This document shows, piece after piece, positions 38,678-47,202 of a stretch of DNA of 64,000 bases (the stretch's first letter is position 1; the number at the start of each line of letters is the position of its first letter). The notes beneath the pieces were generated by a model that ran no database searches, was not told the DNA's origin, and saw only the letters and a program-made list of their open reading frames with translations. Source of the stretch: Streptomyces sp. LUP47B (GTDB lineage Bacteria; Actinomycetota; Actinomycetes; Streptomycetales; Streptomycetaceae); NCBI RefSeq assembly GCF_001746295.1, contig NZ_MJAH01000004.1, positions 339,995 through 403,994 of the forward strand, in the 5' to 3' direction. A program made the position numbers and the translations under genes.

Positions 38678-39922
38678 CGAGCCGAGGCACAGGACGGCCA
38701 CGTACCACGGGAACACTCCCGCGTGCCCCAACTCCTTGAACAGCGTGCCCACATACGGTGCCGTCCCCCCGAACAACGCGACCGTCAACGAGTAGGGGAA
38801 CCCGATCCCGGCCGCCCGCACCCGCGCCGGAAACACCTCCGCGTTCACCGCCGCGCTGATCGATGTGAACCCGGTCAGCAACACCATCCCCGCGCACTGC
38901 ACGAGCAGCAGCACCACGAAGGAGTCACGCAGCGCGTGCAGCAGCGGCACGCTCAGCAGCGCGAAGCCCAGCCCGAAGAACAGCAGCAACGGCCGCCGCC
39001 CGAAGCGGTCCGACAGCAACCCGCCGAGCGGCTGCAGCACCCCGAAGAAGGCGAGCGAGATCGTCCCCGCGAGCAACGCGTCCGACTTGTCGACACCGGC
39101 ATCGATCTCGGCGTACGTCGGCAGATACGACGTCCACGTGTAGTACGCGATCGTGCCCCCCATCGTGATCCCGCAGATCAGCAGGGACTCACGCGGATGG
39201 CGCCGCACCCCCTCGAGCAGCCCGGGACGCGGCGCCCGCCGCTGTTCCTCGCTGCGCGTCTCCTGCGCGCCCTGCCGGATCCAGAACCCGACCAGGGACA
39301 GCACGGCCCCGAGGGCGAACGGCACGCGCCACCCCCAGCTGTCCATCCGCGCCTCGTCCAGCGTGTCCACCAGCAGGGTGGCGATCCCGGAGGCGACGAG
39401 CTGCCCGGCCGTCGTCGACACGTACTGGAAGCTGGAGAACAGCCCGCGCCGGCCGGGCCGCGCCGACTCGACCAGGAAGGTGGTCGAGGCCGCGAACTCC
39501 CCGCCCACGGAAAGCCCTTGGAGCAGTCGCGCGAGCACCAGCACGACCGGGGACAGGACCCCGACCGCCGCGTACGTCGGGGTCAGTCCGACCAGCAGAC
39601 TGCTGCCGCCCATCAGCAGAATGGTGACCGTCAGCGCCGAGCGCCGCCCGTGCCGGTCCGCGATCGCCCCCATCAGCAGCCCGCCGACCGGCCGCATGAA
39701 GAACCCGACGGCGAACACCGCGAACGTCGACAGCAGCGGCACCAGCGAGTTGTCCGCGCCCCTCGGGAAGACCGCGCCGGCGATGTAGGTCGCCAGAAAC
39801 GTGTAGGCGTACCAGTCGTACCACTCCACGGCATTGCCCACGGAAGCGGCGAGAAGCTGCCGCACGGGCCGCTCGGTGGGCGGTGCGTCCAGACGTGGCA
39901 TCTCTGTCATGATCGCGACCAT
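38624..39922 (-). CDS. MFS transporter, metabolite:H+ symporter (MHS) family
   Basis: This 432-residue membrane protein of 12 helices has the MHS signature ASVGNAVEWYDWYAY in helix 1. The two loop motifs are ADRHGRRSALT and SDRFGRRPLLL, and GLSVGGEFAASTTFLVE is typical. MHS carriers (KgtP, ShiA and similar) import organic acids such as alpha-ketoglutarate, shikimate or aromatic acids. I use the ATG at 39922, with GGGGG upstream; MTEMPRLDAP at 39910 is an alternative. It converges on the sugar operon and may import a related acid or be independent. Confidence 0.92.
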   Translation of the reverse strand: MVAIMTEMPRLDAPPTERPVRQLLAASVGNAVEWYDWYAYTFLATYIAGAVFPRGADNSLVPLLSTFAVFAVGFFMRPVGGLLMGAIADRHGRRSALTVTILLMGGSSLLVGLTPTYAAVGVLSPVVLVLARLLQGLSVGGEFAASTTFLVESARPGRRGLFSSFQYVSTTAGQLVASGIATLLVDTLDEARMDSWGWRVPFALGAVLSLVGFWIRQGAQETRSEEQRRAPRPGLLEGVRRHPRESLLICGITMGGTIAYYTWTSYLPTYAEIDAGVDKSDALLAGTISLAFFGVLQPLGGLLSDRFGRRPLLLFFGLGFALLSVPLLHALRDSFVVLLLVQCAGMVLLTGFTSISAAVNAEVFPARVRAAGIGFPYSLTVALFGGTAPYVGTLFKELGHAGVFPWYVAVLCLGSSLVYLRLPETAHGELRR

Positions 39923-40078
39923 CCCCCGATCGAGGTCCGGCACACCTCCCGTACCCGCGACTTTCACACCAGCGCCACCGGACCCTTCCCTGACGTTTGG
40001 TGCACTTGGAACACTCGCTGCGCGCACCTTCCGTCACGTTCCGGCCATCGGTGCGCAGGATTGAGAGGTCCCTCACCC

Positions 40079-42133
40079 ATGTCCGACGTCAACCGGCGCA
40101 GATTCCTCCAACTCGCGGGCGCCACCACGGCGTTCACCGCCCTGTCGAGCAGCATCCAGCGCGCCGCCGCGCTTCCGGCCCACCACCGCACGGGGACCAT
40201 CGAGGACGTCGAGCACGTCGTCGTCCTGATGCAGGAGAACCGGTCCTTCGACCACTACTTCGGCTCGCTCAGGGGTGTCCGCGGTTTCGGCGACCCGCGC
40301 CCGGTGACCCTGCAGAACGGCAAGTCCGTCTGGCACCAGCAGGACGCGAAAGGCAAGGACATCCTGCCGTTCCGCCCCGACGCCGACGACCTGGGCCTGC
40401 AGTTCATCCAGGACCTCCCGCACGGCTGGAACGACGGACATGCCGCCTTCAACGGGGGCAAGTACGACAAATGGGTCCCGAACAAGAGCTCCACGACCAT
40501 GGCGTACCTGAACCGCGAGGACATCCCGTTCCACTACGCCCTCGCCGACTCGTTCACCATCTGCGACGCCTACCACTGCTCGTTCATCGGCTCGACCGAC
40601 CCGAACCGCTACTACCTGTGGACGGGCTACACGGGCAACGACGGCCAGGGCGGCGGCCCGGTCCTCGGCAACGACGAGGTCGGCTACGGCTGGACCACCT
40701 ACCCCGAGCGCCTGGAGAAGGCCGGCGTCTCCTGGAAGATCTACCAGGACGTCGGAGACGGCCTCGACGCGAACGGCTCCTGGGGCTGGATCCAGGACGC
40801 CTACCGCGGCAACTACGGCGACAACTCGCTGCTCTACTTCAACCAGTACCGCAACGCCAAGCCCGGCGACCCGCTGTACGACAAGGCCCGCACCGGCACG
40901 GACTACACCAAGGGCGAGGGCTACTTCGACCGGCTCAAGGCCGACGTGAAGGGCGGAAAGCTGCCCCAGGTCTCCTGGATCGTCGCTCCGGAGGCCTTCA
41001 CCGAGCACCCCAACTGGCCCGCGAACTACGGCGCCTGGTACATCGCCCAGGTCCTGGACGCGCTCACCTCGGACCCGAAGGTGTGGGCGAAGACCGCCCT
41101 GTTCATCACGTACGACGAGAACGACGGCTTCTTCGACCACGTGGTCCCGGCCTTCCCCCCCGGCTCGGCCGCTCAGGGCAAGTCCACCGTCGACCCCGCT
41201 CTCGACCTGTTCAAGGGCGACGGCAGCCACCCGGCCGGCCCCTACGGCCTCGGCCAGCGTGTGCCCATGCTCGTCGTCTCGCCCTGGAGCAAGGGCGGTT
41301 ACGTCTGCTCCGAGACGCTCGACCACACCTCGGTCATCCGCTTCCTGGAGACCCGCTTCGGCGTCCACGAGCCCAACATCTCGCCCTGGCGGCGCGCGGT
41401 CTGCGGCGACCTCACCTCCGCCTTCGACTTCTCCCGCAGGGACACCAAGCCGGTCGCCCTCCCGGACACCGACGGCTACGAGCCGCCGGACCGCCGGCGC
41501 CACCCCGACTACGTGCCCGTCCCGCCCGCCGTCGGCGCCCTGCCGAAGCAGGAACGCGGCCTGCGCCCGGCCCGCCCGCTGAAGTACGCCCCGCACGTGG
41601 ACGGTTCGGTGGACGCGGCGAGCGGCAAGTTCACGCTGGCCTTCGCCTCCGGCGCCAAGGCGGGCGGCGCGTTCCTGGTGACCTCCGGCAACCGCACCGA
41701 CGGGCCCTGGAGTTACACCACCGAGGCCGGCAAGACCGTCTCGGACACCTGGAACTCGGCGTACTCGAAGGGGTCGTACGACCTGACCGTGCACGGCCCG
41801 GCCGGTTTCCTGCGCGTCTTCAAGGGGGCGAACGGGACCGCCGGTCCCGAGGCCACCGCCCGCCACGAAGGTGACGACGTCGAGCTGACGTTCACCAACA
41901 AGGGCTCCGGCACGGTACGTCTGAAGGTCGTGAGCGGCTACGGCGACCCGGCGAGGACCTTCACCGTGGGGGCCGGTGCCACCGTCCGGCACACCTTCCG
42001 CCTCGCCAAGAGCCGTCGCTGGTACGACCTCACGGTCACCTCCGACGCCGACCCGTCGTTCCTCAGGCGATTCGCCGGACATGTCGAGAACGGGCGTACA
42101 GGAGTGAGCGATCCGGCCGTAATCACCAGGTAA
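40079..42133 (+). CDS. Phosphocholine-specific phospholipase C, Tat-exported
   Basis: This 684-residue secreted enzyme has a Tat signal (NRRRFLQLAGATTAFTALSS). The phosphoesterase domain (PF04185 type) has VVLMQENRSFDHYFGSLRGV at about 48-67, ADSFTICDAYHCSFIGSTDP with the likely nucleophile region, and ITYDENDGFFDHVVPAFPPG. Two DUF756-like beta domains end the protein (ALEYTT-like WSYTTEAGKTVSD, YDLTVHGPAGFLRVFKG). Such enzymes release phosphate-containing head groups from phospholipids and are often induced by phosphate limitation. No PHO box was identified. The gene is monocistronic. Confidence 0.93.
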   Translation: MSDVNRRRFLQLAGATTAFTALSSSIQRAAALPAHHRTGTIEDVEHVVVLMQENRSFDHYFGSLRGVRGFGDPRPVTLQNGKSVWHQQDAKGKDILPFRPDADDLGLQFIQDLPHGWNDGHAAFNGGKYDKWVPNKSSTTMAYLNREDIPFHYALADSFTICDAYHCSFIGSTDPNRYYLWTGYTGNDGQGGGPVLGNDEVGYGWTTYPERLEKAGVSWKIYQDVGDGLDANGSWGWIQDAYRGNYGDNSLLYFNQYRNAKPGDPLYDKARTGTDYTKGEGYFDRLKADVKGGKLPQVSWIVAPEAFTEHPNWPANYGAWYIAQVLDALTSDPKVWAKTALFITYDENDGFFDHVVPAFPPGSAAQGKSTVDPALDLFKGDGSHPAGPYGLGQRVPMLVVSPWSKGGYVCSETLDHTSVIRFLETRFGVHEPNISPWRRAVCGDLTSAFDFSRRDTKPVALPDTDGYEPPDRRRHPDYVPVPPAVGALPKQERGLRPARPLKYAPHVDGSVDAASGKFTLAFASGAKAGGAFLVTSGNRTDGPWSYTTEAGKTVSDTWNSAYSKGSYDLTVHGPAGFLRVFKGANGTAGPEATARHEGDDVELTFTNKGSGTVRLKVVSGYGDPARTFTVGAGATVRHTFRLAKSRRWYDLTVTSDADPSFLRRFAGHVENGRTGVSDPAVITR

Positions 42134-42196
42134 AGCCGCGGCGGGAGCCGTCGTACACCTGGCCGGAGCGCAGTGGTCCCGGGGTAGTGTGCCCCG

Positions 42197-43060
42197 GTGA
42201 CCACGCATTCGAACACACCTGCAGGCTGGTACCCCGATCCGCACGGAGCGTCCCAGACGCTCCGTTACTGGGACGGGGCGCAGTGGACCCAGCACACCCA
42301 CCAGGACCAGCAGGCGGCGGGGCAGGTCCAGGCTCAGGCCGTGCAGGCCCCGCCGGTCCAGCAGGCACCGCAGATACCTCAGCAGTCGGCCGGTCCCGAC
42401 CCGCGCGTGCAGCGTCAGGTGCAGCACCAGGCCGGGGTCACCGCGGGTGGCCCCGGCGGCGGCACGCTGTTCTCCGAGCCGGTGCTCGTGGTCAACCAGA
42501 AGGCCAAGCTGATCGAGCTGACCAACGAGTACAAGGTCATGGATCAGAACGGCAACCAGGTCGGGTCCGTCAGCCAGGTCGGGCAGAGCGCCTTCCGGAA
42601 GATCGTGCGGTTCCTCTGGAGCATCGACCAGTTCATGAAGATCAGGCTGGAGATCCGTGACGCCCACGGACAGCCGGTCATGCTGCTGACTCGGCCGGGG
42701 AAGATCTTCAAGTCCCGGGTGATCGTGGAGCGTCCGGACGGTTCGCCGGTCGGTGAGATCGTCCAACAGAACATGATCGGGAAGATCAACTTCGCGATGA
42801 TGGTGAACGGGCAGCAGGTCGGCGCGATCAAGGCGGAGAACTGGCGGGCCTGGAACTTCGCGATCGTCGACCACACCGAGAACGAGGTGGCCCGGATCAC
42901 GAAGACGTGGGAGGGGCTCGCCAAGACGATGTTCACGACCGCGGACAACTACGTGCTGCAGATCCACTACCAGTTGCCCGAGCCGCTGCTGAGCCTGGTC
43001 CTCGCCACCGCGCTGACGGTCGACACGGCGCTGAAGCAGGACTCCCGCGGGTTCGGCTGA
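42197..43060 (+). CDS. Phospholipid scramblase-like (LURP-one-related) protein with DUF2510
   Basis: This 287-residue protein opens with a DUF2510 motif (AGWYPDPHGASQTLRYWDGA QWT-type, about 8-30), then a Gln/Pro-rich linker (QVQAQAVQAPPVQQAPQIPQ). The last 190 residues have the scramblase/tubby-like beta barrel (LFSEPVLVVNQKAKLIELTN, FRKIVRFLWSIDQFMKIRLE, NFAIVDHTENEVARITKTWE). Bacterial members have no proven role. The GTG start at 42197 begins a gene 63 bp after the phospholipase C stop, so the two may share a transcript concerned with lipids. Confidence 0.85.
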   Translation: MTTHSNTPAGWYPDPHGASQTLRYWDGAQWTQHTHQDQQAAGQVQAQAVQAPPVQQAPQIPQQSAGPDPRVQRQVQHQAGVTAGGPGGGTLFSEPVLVVNQKAKLIELTNEYKVMDQNGNQVGSVSQVGQSAFRKIVRFLWSIDQFMKIRLEIRDAHGQPVMLLTRPGKIFKSRVIVERPDGSPVGEIVQQNMIGKINFAMMVNGQQVGAIKAENWRAWNFAIVDHTENEVARITKTWEGLAKTMFTTADNYVLQIHYQLPEPLLSLVLATALTVDTALKQDSRGFG

Positions 43061-43082
43061 GCGTCCCTGCAGCGCAGCGTCC

Positions 43083-44102
43083 CTACAGCGGTGTGAGGTG
43101 CCCCGGCTTCGACTGCCGGGGCACACGCTTCCGCCGCAGCGCCGGTTCCAAGGACGCCGTCGACGGCTCCAGTGCCAGTACCGCCGCCACGGGGTGGTCG
43201 TCGGCCACCGGCATCGGGGACATCGATGCCGTCGACGGCTCCAGTGCCAGTACCGCCGCCACCGGGTGGTCGTCGTCCACCGGCACCGGAGACATCCGGG
43301 TCAGCAGCACCACACCCCATGCCGCCAGGCCCGCTCCCGCCAGTGCGAGCAGCACACCCGCCGCGCCGCCCCGCAGGCTCTCGCCCAGCAGGGAGAGGCC
43401 GATCACCGCGGCGGCCACCGGGTTGGCCAGGGTCACCACCGCCAGCGGGGCGCCCAGGCCGTCACGGTAGGCCGTCTGGGAGAGCAGGAGTCCGCCCGCG
43501 GCGAAGGCCGCGACGAGCAGGGCGACGCCGATCACCTGGACGCTGAGAAGCGACTCGGAACGGTCCGTCGCGGCCACCGTCACGGTCTGGGTCAGCGCGG
43601 AGGCCACCCCCGAGGCGACCCCGGACGCCGACGCGTGCCGGATGCCGGGCTTGGCGCCGGGGCGGGCCAGCAGACCGATCAGGGCCGCCGTCACCGCCGC
43701 CACGGCCACTGCCTCGGACGTGGTCAGCACCTTCCCGGGCGCGGACCCCGACGCCACCACGAGGATCGCGGCGAGGCCGGCCAGCGTGTACGCGGTGCCA
43801 CGCCACTCCGTCGCGCTGACCCGGCGCCCGGCGATCCGCGCGCCCAGCGGCACCGCGGCGACCAGAGTGAGGGCGCCGAGCGGCTGGACCACGGTCAGCG
43901 GGCCGTACTTGAGGGCGACGACGTGCAGCAGCGCGGCCGCCGCGTTGAGCCCGACGGACCCCCACCAGGCACCCGAGCTCAGCATCCGCAGCACACCCGA
44001 GCCGGGGTTGCGGGAGGCGAGGCGCTCCTGGGCGACGGCGGCGGCCGCGTAGGCGACGGAGGAGAGCAGGGAGAGTGCGAGAGCGAGCAGGGTGGCGTTC
44101 AT
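43083..44102 (-). CDS. DMT-family transporter with duplicated C-terminal tail
   Basis: This 339-residue membrane protein has about ten helices in two EamA-like halves (MNATLLALALSLLSSVAYAA, GLAAILVVASGSAPG, GVLLALAGAGLAAWGVVLLT). After the last helix the tail contains two 24-residue repeats beginning MSPVPVDDDHPVAAVL and MSPMPVADDHPVAAVL, then a basic end. The repeats are encoded by a 72-bp tandem duplication. Its start overlaps the PAP2 gene stop by 4 bp, so the pair is coupled. Upstream DMT helices of this type lack known substrates. Confidence 0.87.
   Translation of the reverse strand: MNATLLALALSLLSSVAYAAAAVAQERLASRNPGSGVLRMLSSGAWWGSVGLNAAAALLHVVALKYGPLTVVQPLGALTLVAAVPLGARIAGRRVSATEWRGTAYTLAGLAAILVVASGSAPGKVLTTSEAVAVAAVTAALIGLLARPGAKPGIRHASASGVASGVASALTQTVTVAATDRSESLLSVQVIGVALLVAAFAAGGLLLSQTAYRDGLGAPLAVVTLANPVAAAVIGLSLLGESLRGGAAGVLLALAGAGLAAWGVVLLTRMSPVPVDDDHPVAAVLALEPSTASMSPMPVADDHPVAAVLALEPSTASLEPALRRKRVPRQSKPGHLTPL
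43156..43299. repeat. Two 72-bp tandem repeats inside the DMT transporter gene
   Basis: The unit starting GCCGTCGACGGCTCCAGTGC begins at 43156 and again at 43228, with only a few differences between copies. The period is a multiple of three and adds 24 residues to the cytoplasmic tail in frame. Near identity points to a recent duplication. Confidence 0.88.
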
Positions 44103-44947
44103 CGACCCACTCCGACCAGGACGTTCACGTTCTCCTTGGGTTCGGCCGGGGTGAGCTTCTCCTGTGCCCGGCCCGCGGTGGTGGCCGTCCGGTGCGGCGA
44201 GCGAAGCGAGATGGGGGTCCCCCCGGACGAAGTCCGGGGGCGAAGGACCGCGAGGGCGATGCCGAGCAGGGCCGTCGCCACGATCGCGTCCATCCAGTAG
44301 TGGTTCGCCGTCCCGACGATCACCAGCAGGGTCACCAGCGGGTGCAGCAGCCACAGCCGGCGCCAGCGGGAGCGGGTGGCCACGATCAGGCCGATCGCCA
44401 CCATCAGGGCCCAGCCGAAGTGCAGCGAGGGCATCGCCGCGAACTGGTTGGAGAGGGTGTCGGTCTGCGGCGGGCCGTACACGGAGGGGCCGTAGACCTT
44501 CGCGGTGTCGACCAGGCCGGCCGCCGCGAGCATCCGAGGCGGGGCCAGCGGGAAGACGAGGTGCAGTACCAGGGCGGCGCCGGTGAGCAGGGCGAGTACG
44601 CGGCGGGCCCAGACGTAGTGGGCGGGGCGCTTGAGGTACAGCCAGACCAGGAAGGCGACCGTGGCCGGGAAGTGGACGGTCGCGTAATAGGTGTTCGCGA
44701 GGTGCGCGAAGGTGTCGCCGTGCAGCAGCAGCGACTGCACCGAGCCCTCTCCGGGCAGATCGAGGACGCGTTCCCAGTGCCACACGCGGCCGGCGTTGCG
44801 GTAGGCCTCGGCGGTGTGGCCCGTGACCAGTTGCCGGCCGAACTTGTAGACGAGAAAGAGTCCTACGACGAGCAGGAGCTCACGGACGAGCGGCGGCCGC
44901 GCTATGGCGCTCGGCTTCGCTTCTGCAGGCTCGGTGAGGGCATTCAT
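44099..44947 (-). CDS. PAP2-superfamily phosphatase/inositolphosphotransferase-like membrane protein
   Basis: This 282-residue membrane protein has about six helices and the PAP2 motifs. It reads KFGRQLVTGHTAEAYRNAGR early, then FPLAPPRMLAAAG, the conserved AMPSLHFGWALMV and GTANHYWMDAIVA. The P-S-L-H and N-H-Y-W-x-D blocks give the catalytic histidines and Asp of the aureobasidin-resistance (inositol phosphorylceramide synthase) branch. The likely role is lipid phosphate removal or transfer at the membrane. The C-terminal tail is partly encoded by a repetitive stem-loop element (44198-44240). It is divergent from a TetR gene. Confidence 0.87.
   Translation of the reverse strand: MNALTEPAEAKPSAIARPPLVRELLLVVGLFLVYKFGRQLVTGHTAEAYRNAGRVWHWERVLDLPGEGSVQSLLLHGDTFAHLANTYYATVHFPATVAFLVWLYLKRPAHYVWARRVLALLTGAALVLHLVFPLAPPRMLAAAGLVDTAKVYGPSVYGPPQTDTLSNQFAAMPSLHFGWALMVAIGLIVATRSRWRRLWLLHPLVTLLVIVGTANHYWMDAIVATALLGIALAVLRPRTSSGGTPISLRSPHRTATTAGRAQEKLTPAEPKENVNVLVGVGR
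44198..44240. repeat. REP-like stem-loop element inserted in the PAP2 coding end
   Basis: GCGAGCGAAGCGAGA followed by CCCCCGGAC (44220-44228), a GAA loop and GTCCGGGGG (44232-44240) matches, from memory, a short dispersed motif seen between many streptomycete genes. Here it is read in frame as the low-complexity tail RTSSGGTPISLRSPHRTA. Confidence 0.5.
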
Positions 44948-45026
44948 CCCCCGGCCCCTTCGCTGATGGTGGTGCGGATGCTGAAATCTGAACAAGTTGG
45001 TGACTCGTCCTGATTCCGAAACTCAT

Positions 45027-45092
45027 CGATACGACCTCGTACCGATACGCCAGTGTACCGATACGGCCGGGTACCGGTACACTGGCGTATCG
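45027..45092. promoter_or_regulatory. Phased CGATACG repeats and an 18-bp inverted repeat, TetR operator region
   Basis: CGATACG occurs at 45027, 45043 and 45059, exactly 16 bp apart, and inverted (CGTATCG) at 45086-45092. The sequences 45043-45060 (CGATACGCCAGTGTACCG) and 45075-45092 are perfect 18-bp inverted repeats around a 14-bp centre. The site lies 80-145 bp upstream of the PAP2 start and 88-153 bp upstream of the TetR start, well placed to control both divergent promoters. Confidence 0.65.
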
Positions 45093-45179
45093 ATAGACAT
45101 ACGACACACTGGAATCCGGGAATGAAACGCGGCGGCCGCGAAGCAGGCCGACCGCCGAGGTGAATGAGGGGATGAGCTG

Positions 45180-45794
45180 ATGACGTCGCAGGCCGCGGAC
45201 GGACCGGAGACGGTCGCCGCCTCGCGCCGCTCCAAGATCACGCCCGAGCGTGAGCAGGAGTTCTTCGACGCTGTGCTCGAACAGATCCGTGAATGCGGAT
45301 ATGAGGCCGTGACCATGGAGGGCGTCGCCAGCAGCACCCGCTGCAGCAAGTCCACCCTCTACCGGCAGTGGAAGACCAAGCCCCAGTTCGTGGTGGCCGC
45401 TCTGCGCTCCCGCCGCAGGTCGAAGTTCGAGGGGATCGACACGGGATCGCTAGCCGAGGATCTGCGCGAGGCCGCCCGGGCCGCGGGCCGGTGGTCGATG
45501 CACGACACCAAGCTCCTCCAGGCGCTCGGCCACGCCGTCACGCAGGACGCGGAGCTCGCGAAGGCCCTGCGTGAGGCGCTGGTCGACCCGGAGATCGCCG
45601 CGCTGCGGCACATCCTCCAGCGTGGGGTCGACCGGGGCGAGATCGCCGCCGGAAACCCGGCGCTGGAGTACATCCCGGCCCAGATGTTCGGCGTCATCCG
45701 CGCCCGGCCCGTCATCGACGGGGAGTACGCCGACCCGGAGTACCTGGTCCGCTTCGTGGAGGCGGCCGTACTGCCGGCGCTCGGTCTGACCTGA
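45180..45794 (+). CDS. TetR-family transcriptional regulator
   Basis: This 204-residue regulator has its HTH at about 30-70 (YEAVTMEGVASSTRCSKSTL, then YRQWKTKPQFVVAAL). A C-terminal ligand domain (TetR_C-like, LREALVDPEIAALRHILQRG and RARPVIDGEYADPEYLVRFV) follows. It is divergent from the PAP2-DMT pair, and the phased repeats between them are its likely operators. The start at 45180 follows GAGGGG. It probably represses its own gene and the membrane pair in response to a lipid-like or hydrophobic ligand. Confidence 0.92.
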   Translation: MTSQAADGPETVAASRRSKITPEREQEFFDAVLEQIRECGYEAVTMEGVASSTRCSKSTLYRQWKTKPQFVVAALRSRRRSKFEGIDTGSLAEDLREAARAAGRWSMHDTKLLQALGHAVTQDAELAKALREALVDPEIAALRHILQRGVDRGEIAAGNPALEYIPAQMFGVIRARPVIDGEYADPEYLVRFVEAAVLPALGLT

Positions 45795-45875
45795 GACCCA
45801 GGCCGCCGTCCACGGGATGACTGGACGGTGACCTGCTCGCGCCGCACCGTGGGGACGGGGGCGGCGCGCACCCCC

Positions 45876-45922
45876 CGGCCGGGTGAGGTTCCTCTCGAGC
45901 GGAGAGGCGCCCCACCCGGCCG
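45876..45922. terminator. Bidirectional terminator between convergent genes
   Basis: CGGCCGGGTG (45876-45885) and CACCCGGCCG (45913-45922) are perfect inverted repeats. Between them CCTCTC and GAGAGG form a smaller inner stem. The structure lies between the TetR gene and the convergent DUF2510 gene. Confidence 0.65.
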
Positions 45923-45944
45923 ACCGGTGTCCGGGGGCCGGCCG

Positions 45945-46949
45945 TCAGACGTGCTGGCCGCTGCCGCCGCCCGTCGACACCTTGATCCCCTTGGTGATGT
46001 CGTCGATCACGCTCTGGCCCTCTTCGACGTCGACACCGAAGCGCACCACGACGATCTGCTGCGGGTTCGCCGGGGACGGAAAGGCCAGGGACTCGACATA
46101 GCCGTCGGAGCCCTTGCTGGTGACCGCCTTCCAGCGGACCTTGTAGCCCTTCTGCCCGGCCACGGTCACCGCCTCGGAGGCGAGGACGTCGTGCGAGGTG
46201 ATCGAGCCGTAGGTCTTGCCGCCGTAGGACTGCTCGGCGTTCGCCTCGATGTCGGCCTTGGCGATCTGCTCGGCCGTGCTGCCCTTGGTGCCCAGCGCCA
46301 GGGCGGGCGCCGAGTAGGCACCGCCCTTCGTGCACTTGTCGGAGGTGTCGCCGGGGCAGGCGTAGGAGTCGTTCGAGGTGACGGACGCGCCGACCTGTAT
46401 CTCCTGGCCGTACCAGTCGTCCGGGATGGGCAGGCTGATCCCGTCGATCGAGTCGGTGACCGAACCGCTCTCGATCTTCGGCGCCTCGGACCCCTGCGGG
46501 GAGGGCGACGCGCCCCCGGAGCCGCCGCTGCCGCCGGAGCCGCCGGGCCCTCCGTCGCCGCCGAACGGTCCGCCCTGGCCCCCGGTGCCGCCGGGCCCGC
46601 CCTGGCCCCCGGGCGCCTGCGAGTTGGCGGTGCCGCCGTTGCCGTTGTCGGCCAGCGCGTACACACCCACGCCGATGCTCGCCAGGACCACGACGGCCAC
46701 CGCCACGGCTATGCCCATACGGCCGCGCCGCGACCCGGAGGGCGGCTGCGCGGGGTACGGCGGATAGGCCGGGTACTCTCCGGGGTCCCCGGGGCTCGCG
46801 ACCTGTTCCGGGGGACCCCATGCGGCGGCCGATCCGGCGGGCCGGGTCCGCTCCGTCCACGCCTTGCCGTCCCACCAGCGCTCGGTGGCGGGACCGTCAC
46901 TTGTCTGCCCGGGGTCGGGGTACCACCCGGGGGGAGTCTCCTGCGTCAT
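45945..46949 (-). CDS. DUF2510-domain membrane-anchored protein with Gly-rich linker
   Basis: This 334-residue protein has an N-terminal DUF2510 motif (PPGWYPDPGQT ... ERWWDGKAWTERTRP, about 5-33) and a Pro/Tyr-rich cytoplasmic part. One membrane helix follows (GIAVAVAVVVLASIGVGVYA, about 80-100), then a Gly-rich linker (GGQGGPGGTGGQGGPFGG) and an extracellular domain of about 170 residues (ISLPIPDDWYGQEIQVGASV). The extracellular part has two Cys (SYACPGDTSDKC) that may pair. The architecture is common in Streptomyces membrane proteins of unknown function. The start at 46949 follows GGTGGGGG. Confidence 0.85.
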   Translation of the reverse strand: MTQETPPGWYPDPGQTSDGPATERWWDGKAWTERTRPAGSAAAWGPPEQVASPGDPGEYPAYPPYPAQPPSGSRRGRMGIAVAVAVVVLASIGVGVYALADNGNGGTANSQAPGGQGGPGGTGGQGGPFGGDGGPGGSGGSGGSGGASPSPQGSEAPKIESGSVTDSIDGISLPIPDDWYGQEIQVGASVTSNDSYACPGDTSDKCTKGGAYSAPALALGTKGSTAEQIAKADIEANAEQSYGGKTYGSITSHDVLASEAVTVAGQKGYKVRWKAVTSKGSDGYVESLAFPSPANPQQIVVVRFGVDVEEGQSVIDDITKGIKVSTGGGSGQHV

Positions 46950-47202
46950 GCCCCCACCGTATGAGCCCTCGGTGAAAGAGGGATGAGAGGGGCGTCGGCC
47001 GAATCCGCGCACTTCGCCCAGAAGGGAACGACTGACTGATGGTCAGCCCGGTTGTCGGCAGGTCACGGACGGGGCGCGTCGCCTGCCCGTACCCGAGGTC
47101 ACCCCTGAAGGCAAGAGGTGCCGCGACCGCCCTCCGCCACCGCGCCGGGACGGCTACGCTCGAGATCTGTACGTCGTTCGGGCGACTTGGGGAGGTAGCG
47201 GG

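Noticed and set aside
38723..42133. A 1,136-codon plus-strand frame in front of phospholipase C
   Set aside because: The first 450 codons are the antisense of the MFS gene, Arg/Pro/His-rich; the Tat signal at 40079 is the real start.
40073..43126. A 1,017-codon minus-strand frame, and similar giants at 46897-49728 and 55165-57516
   Set aside because: They mirror clear genes on the other strand with strong domain evidence; their translations have no recognisable domains.
43156..43299. CRISPR-like repeat
   Set aside because: Only two adjacent units without spacers, in frame within a transporter gene.
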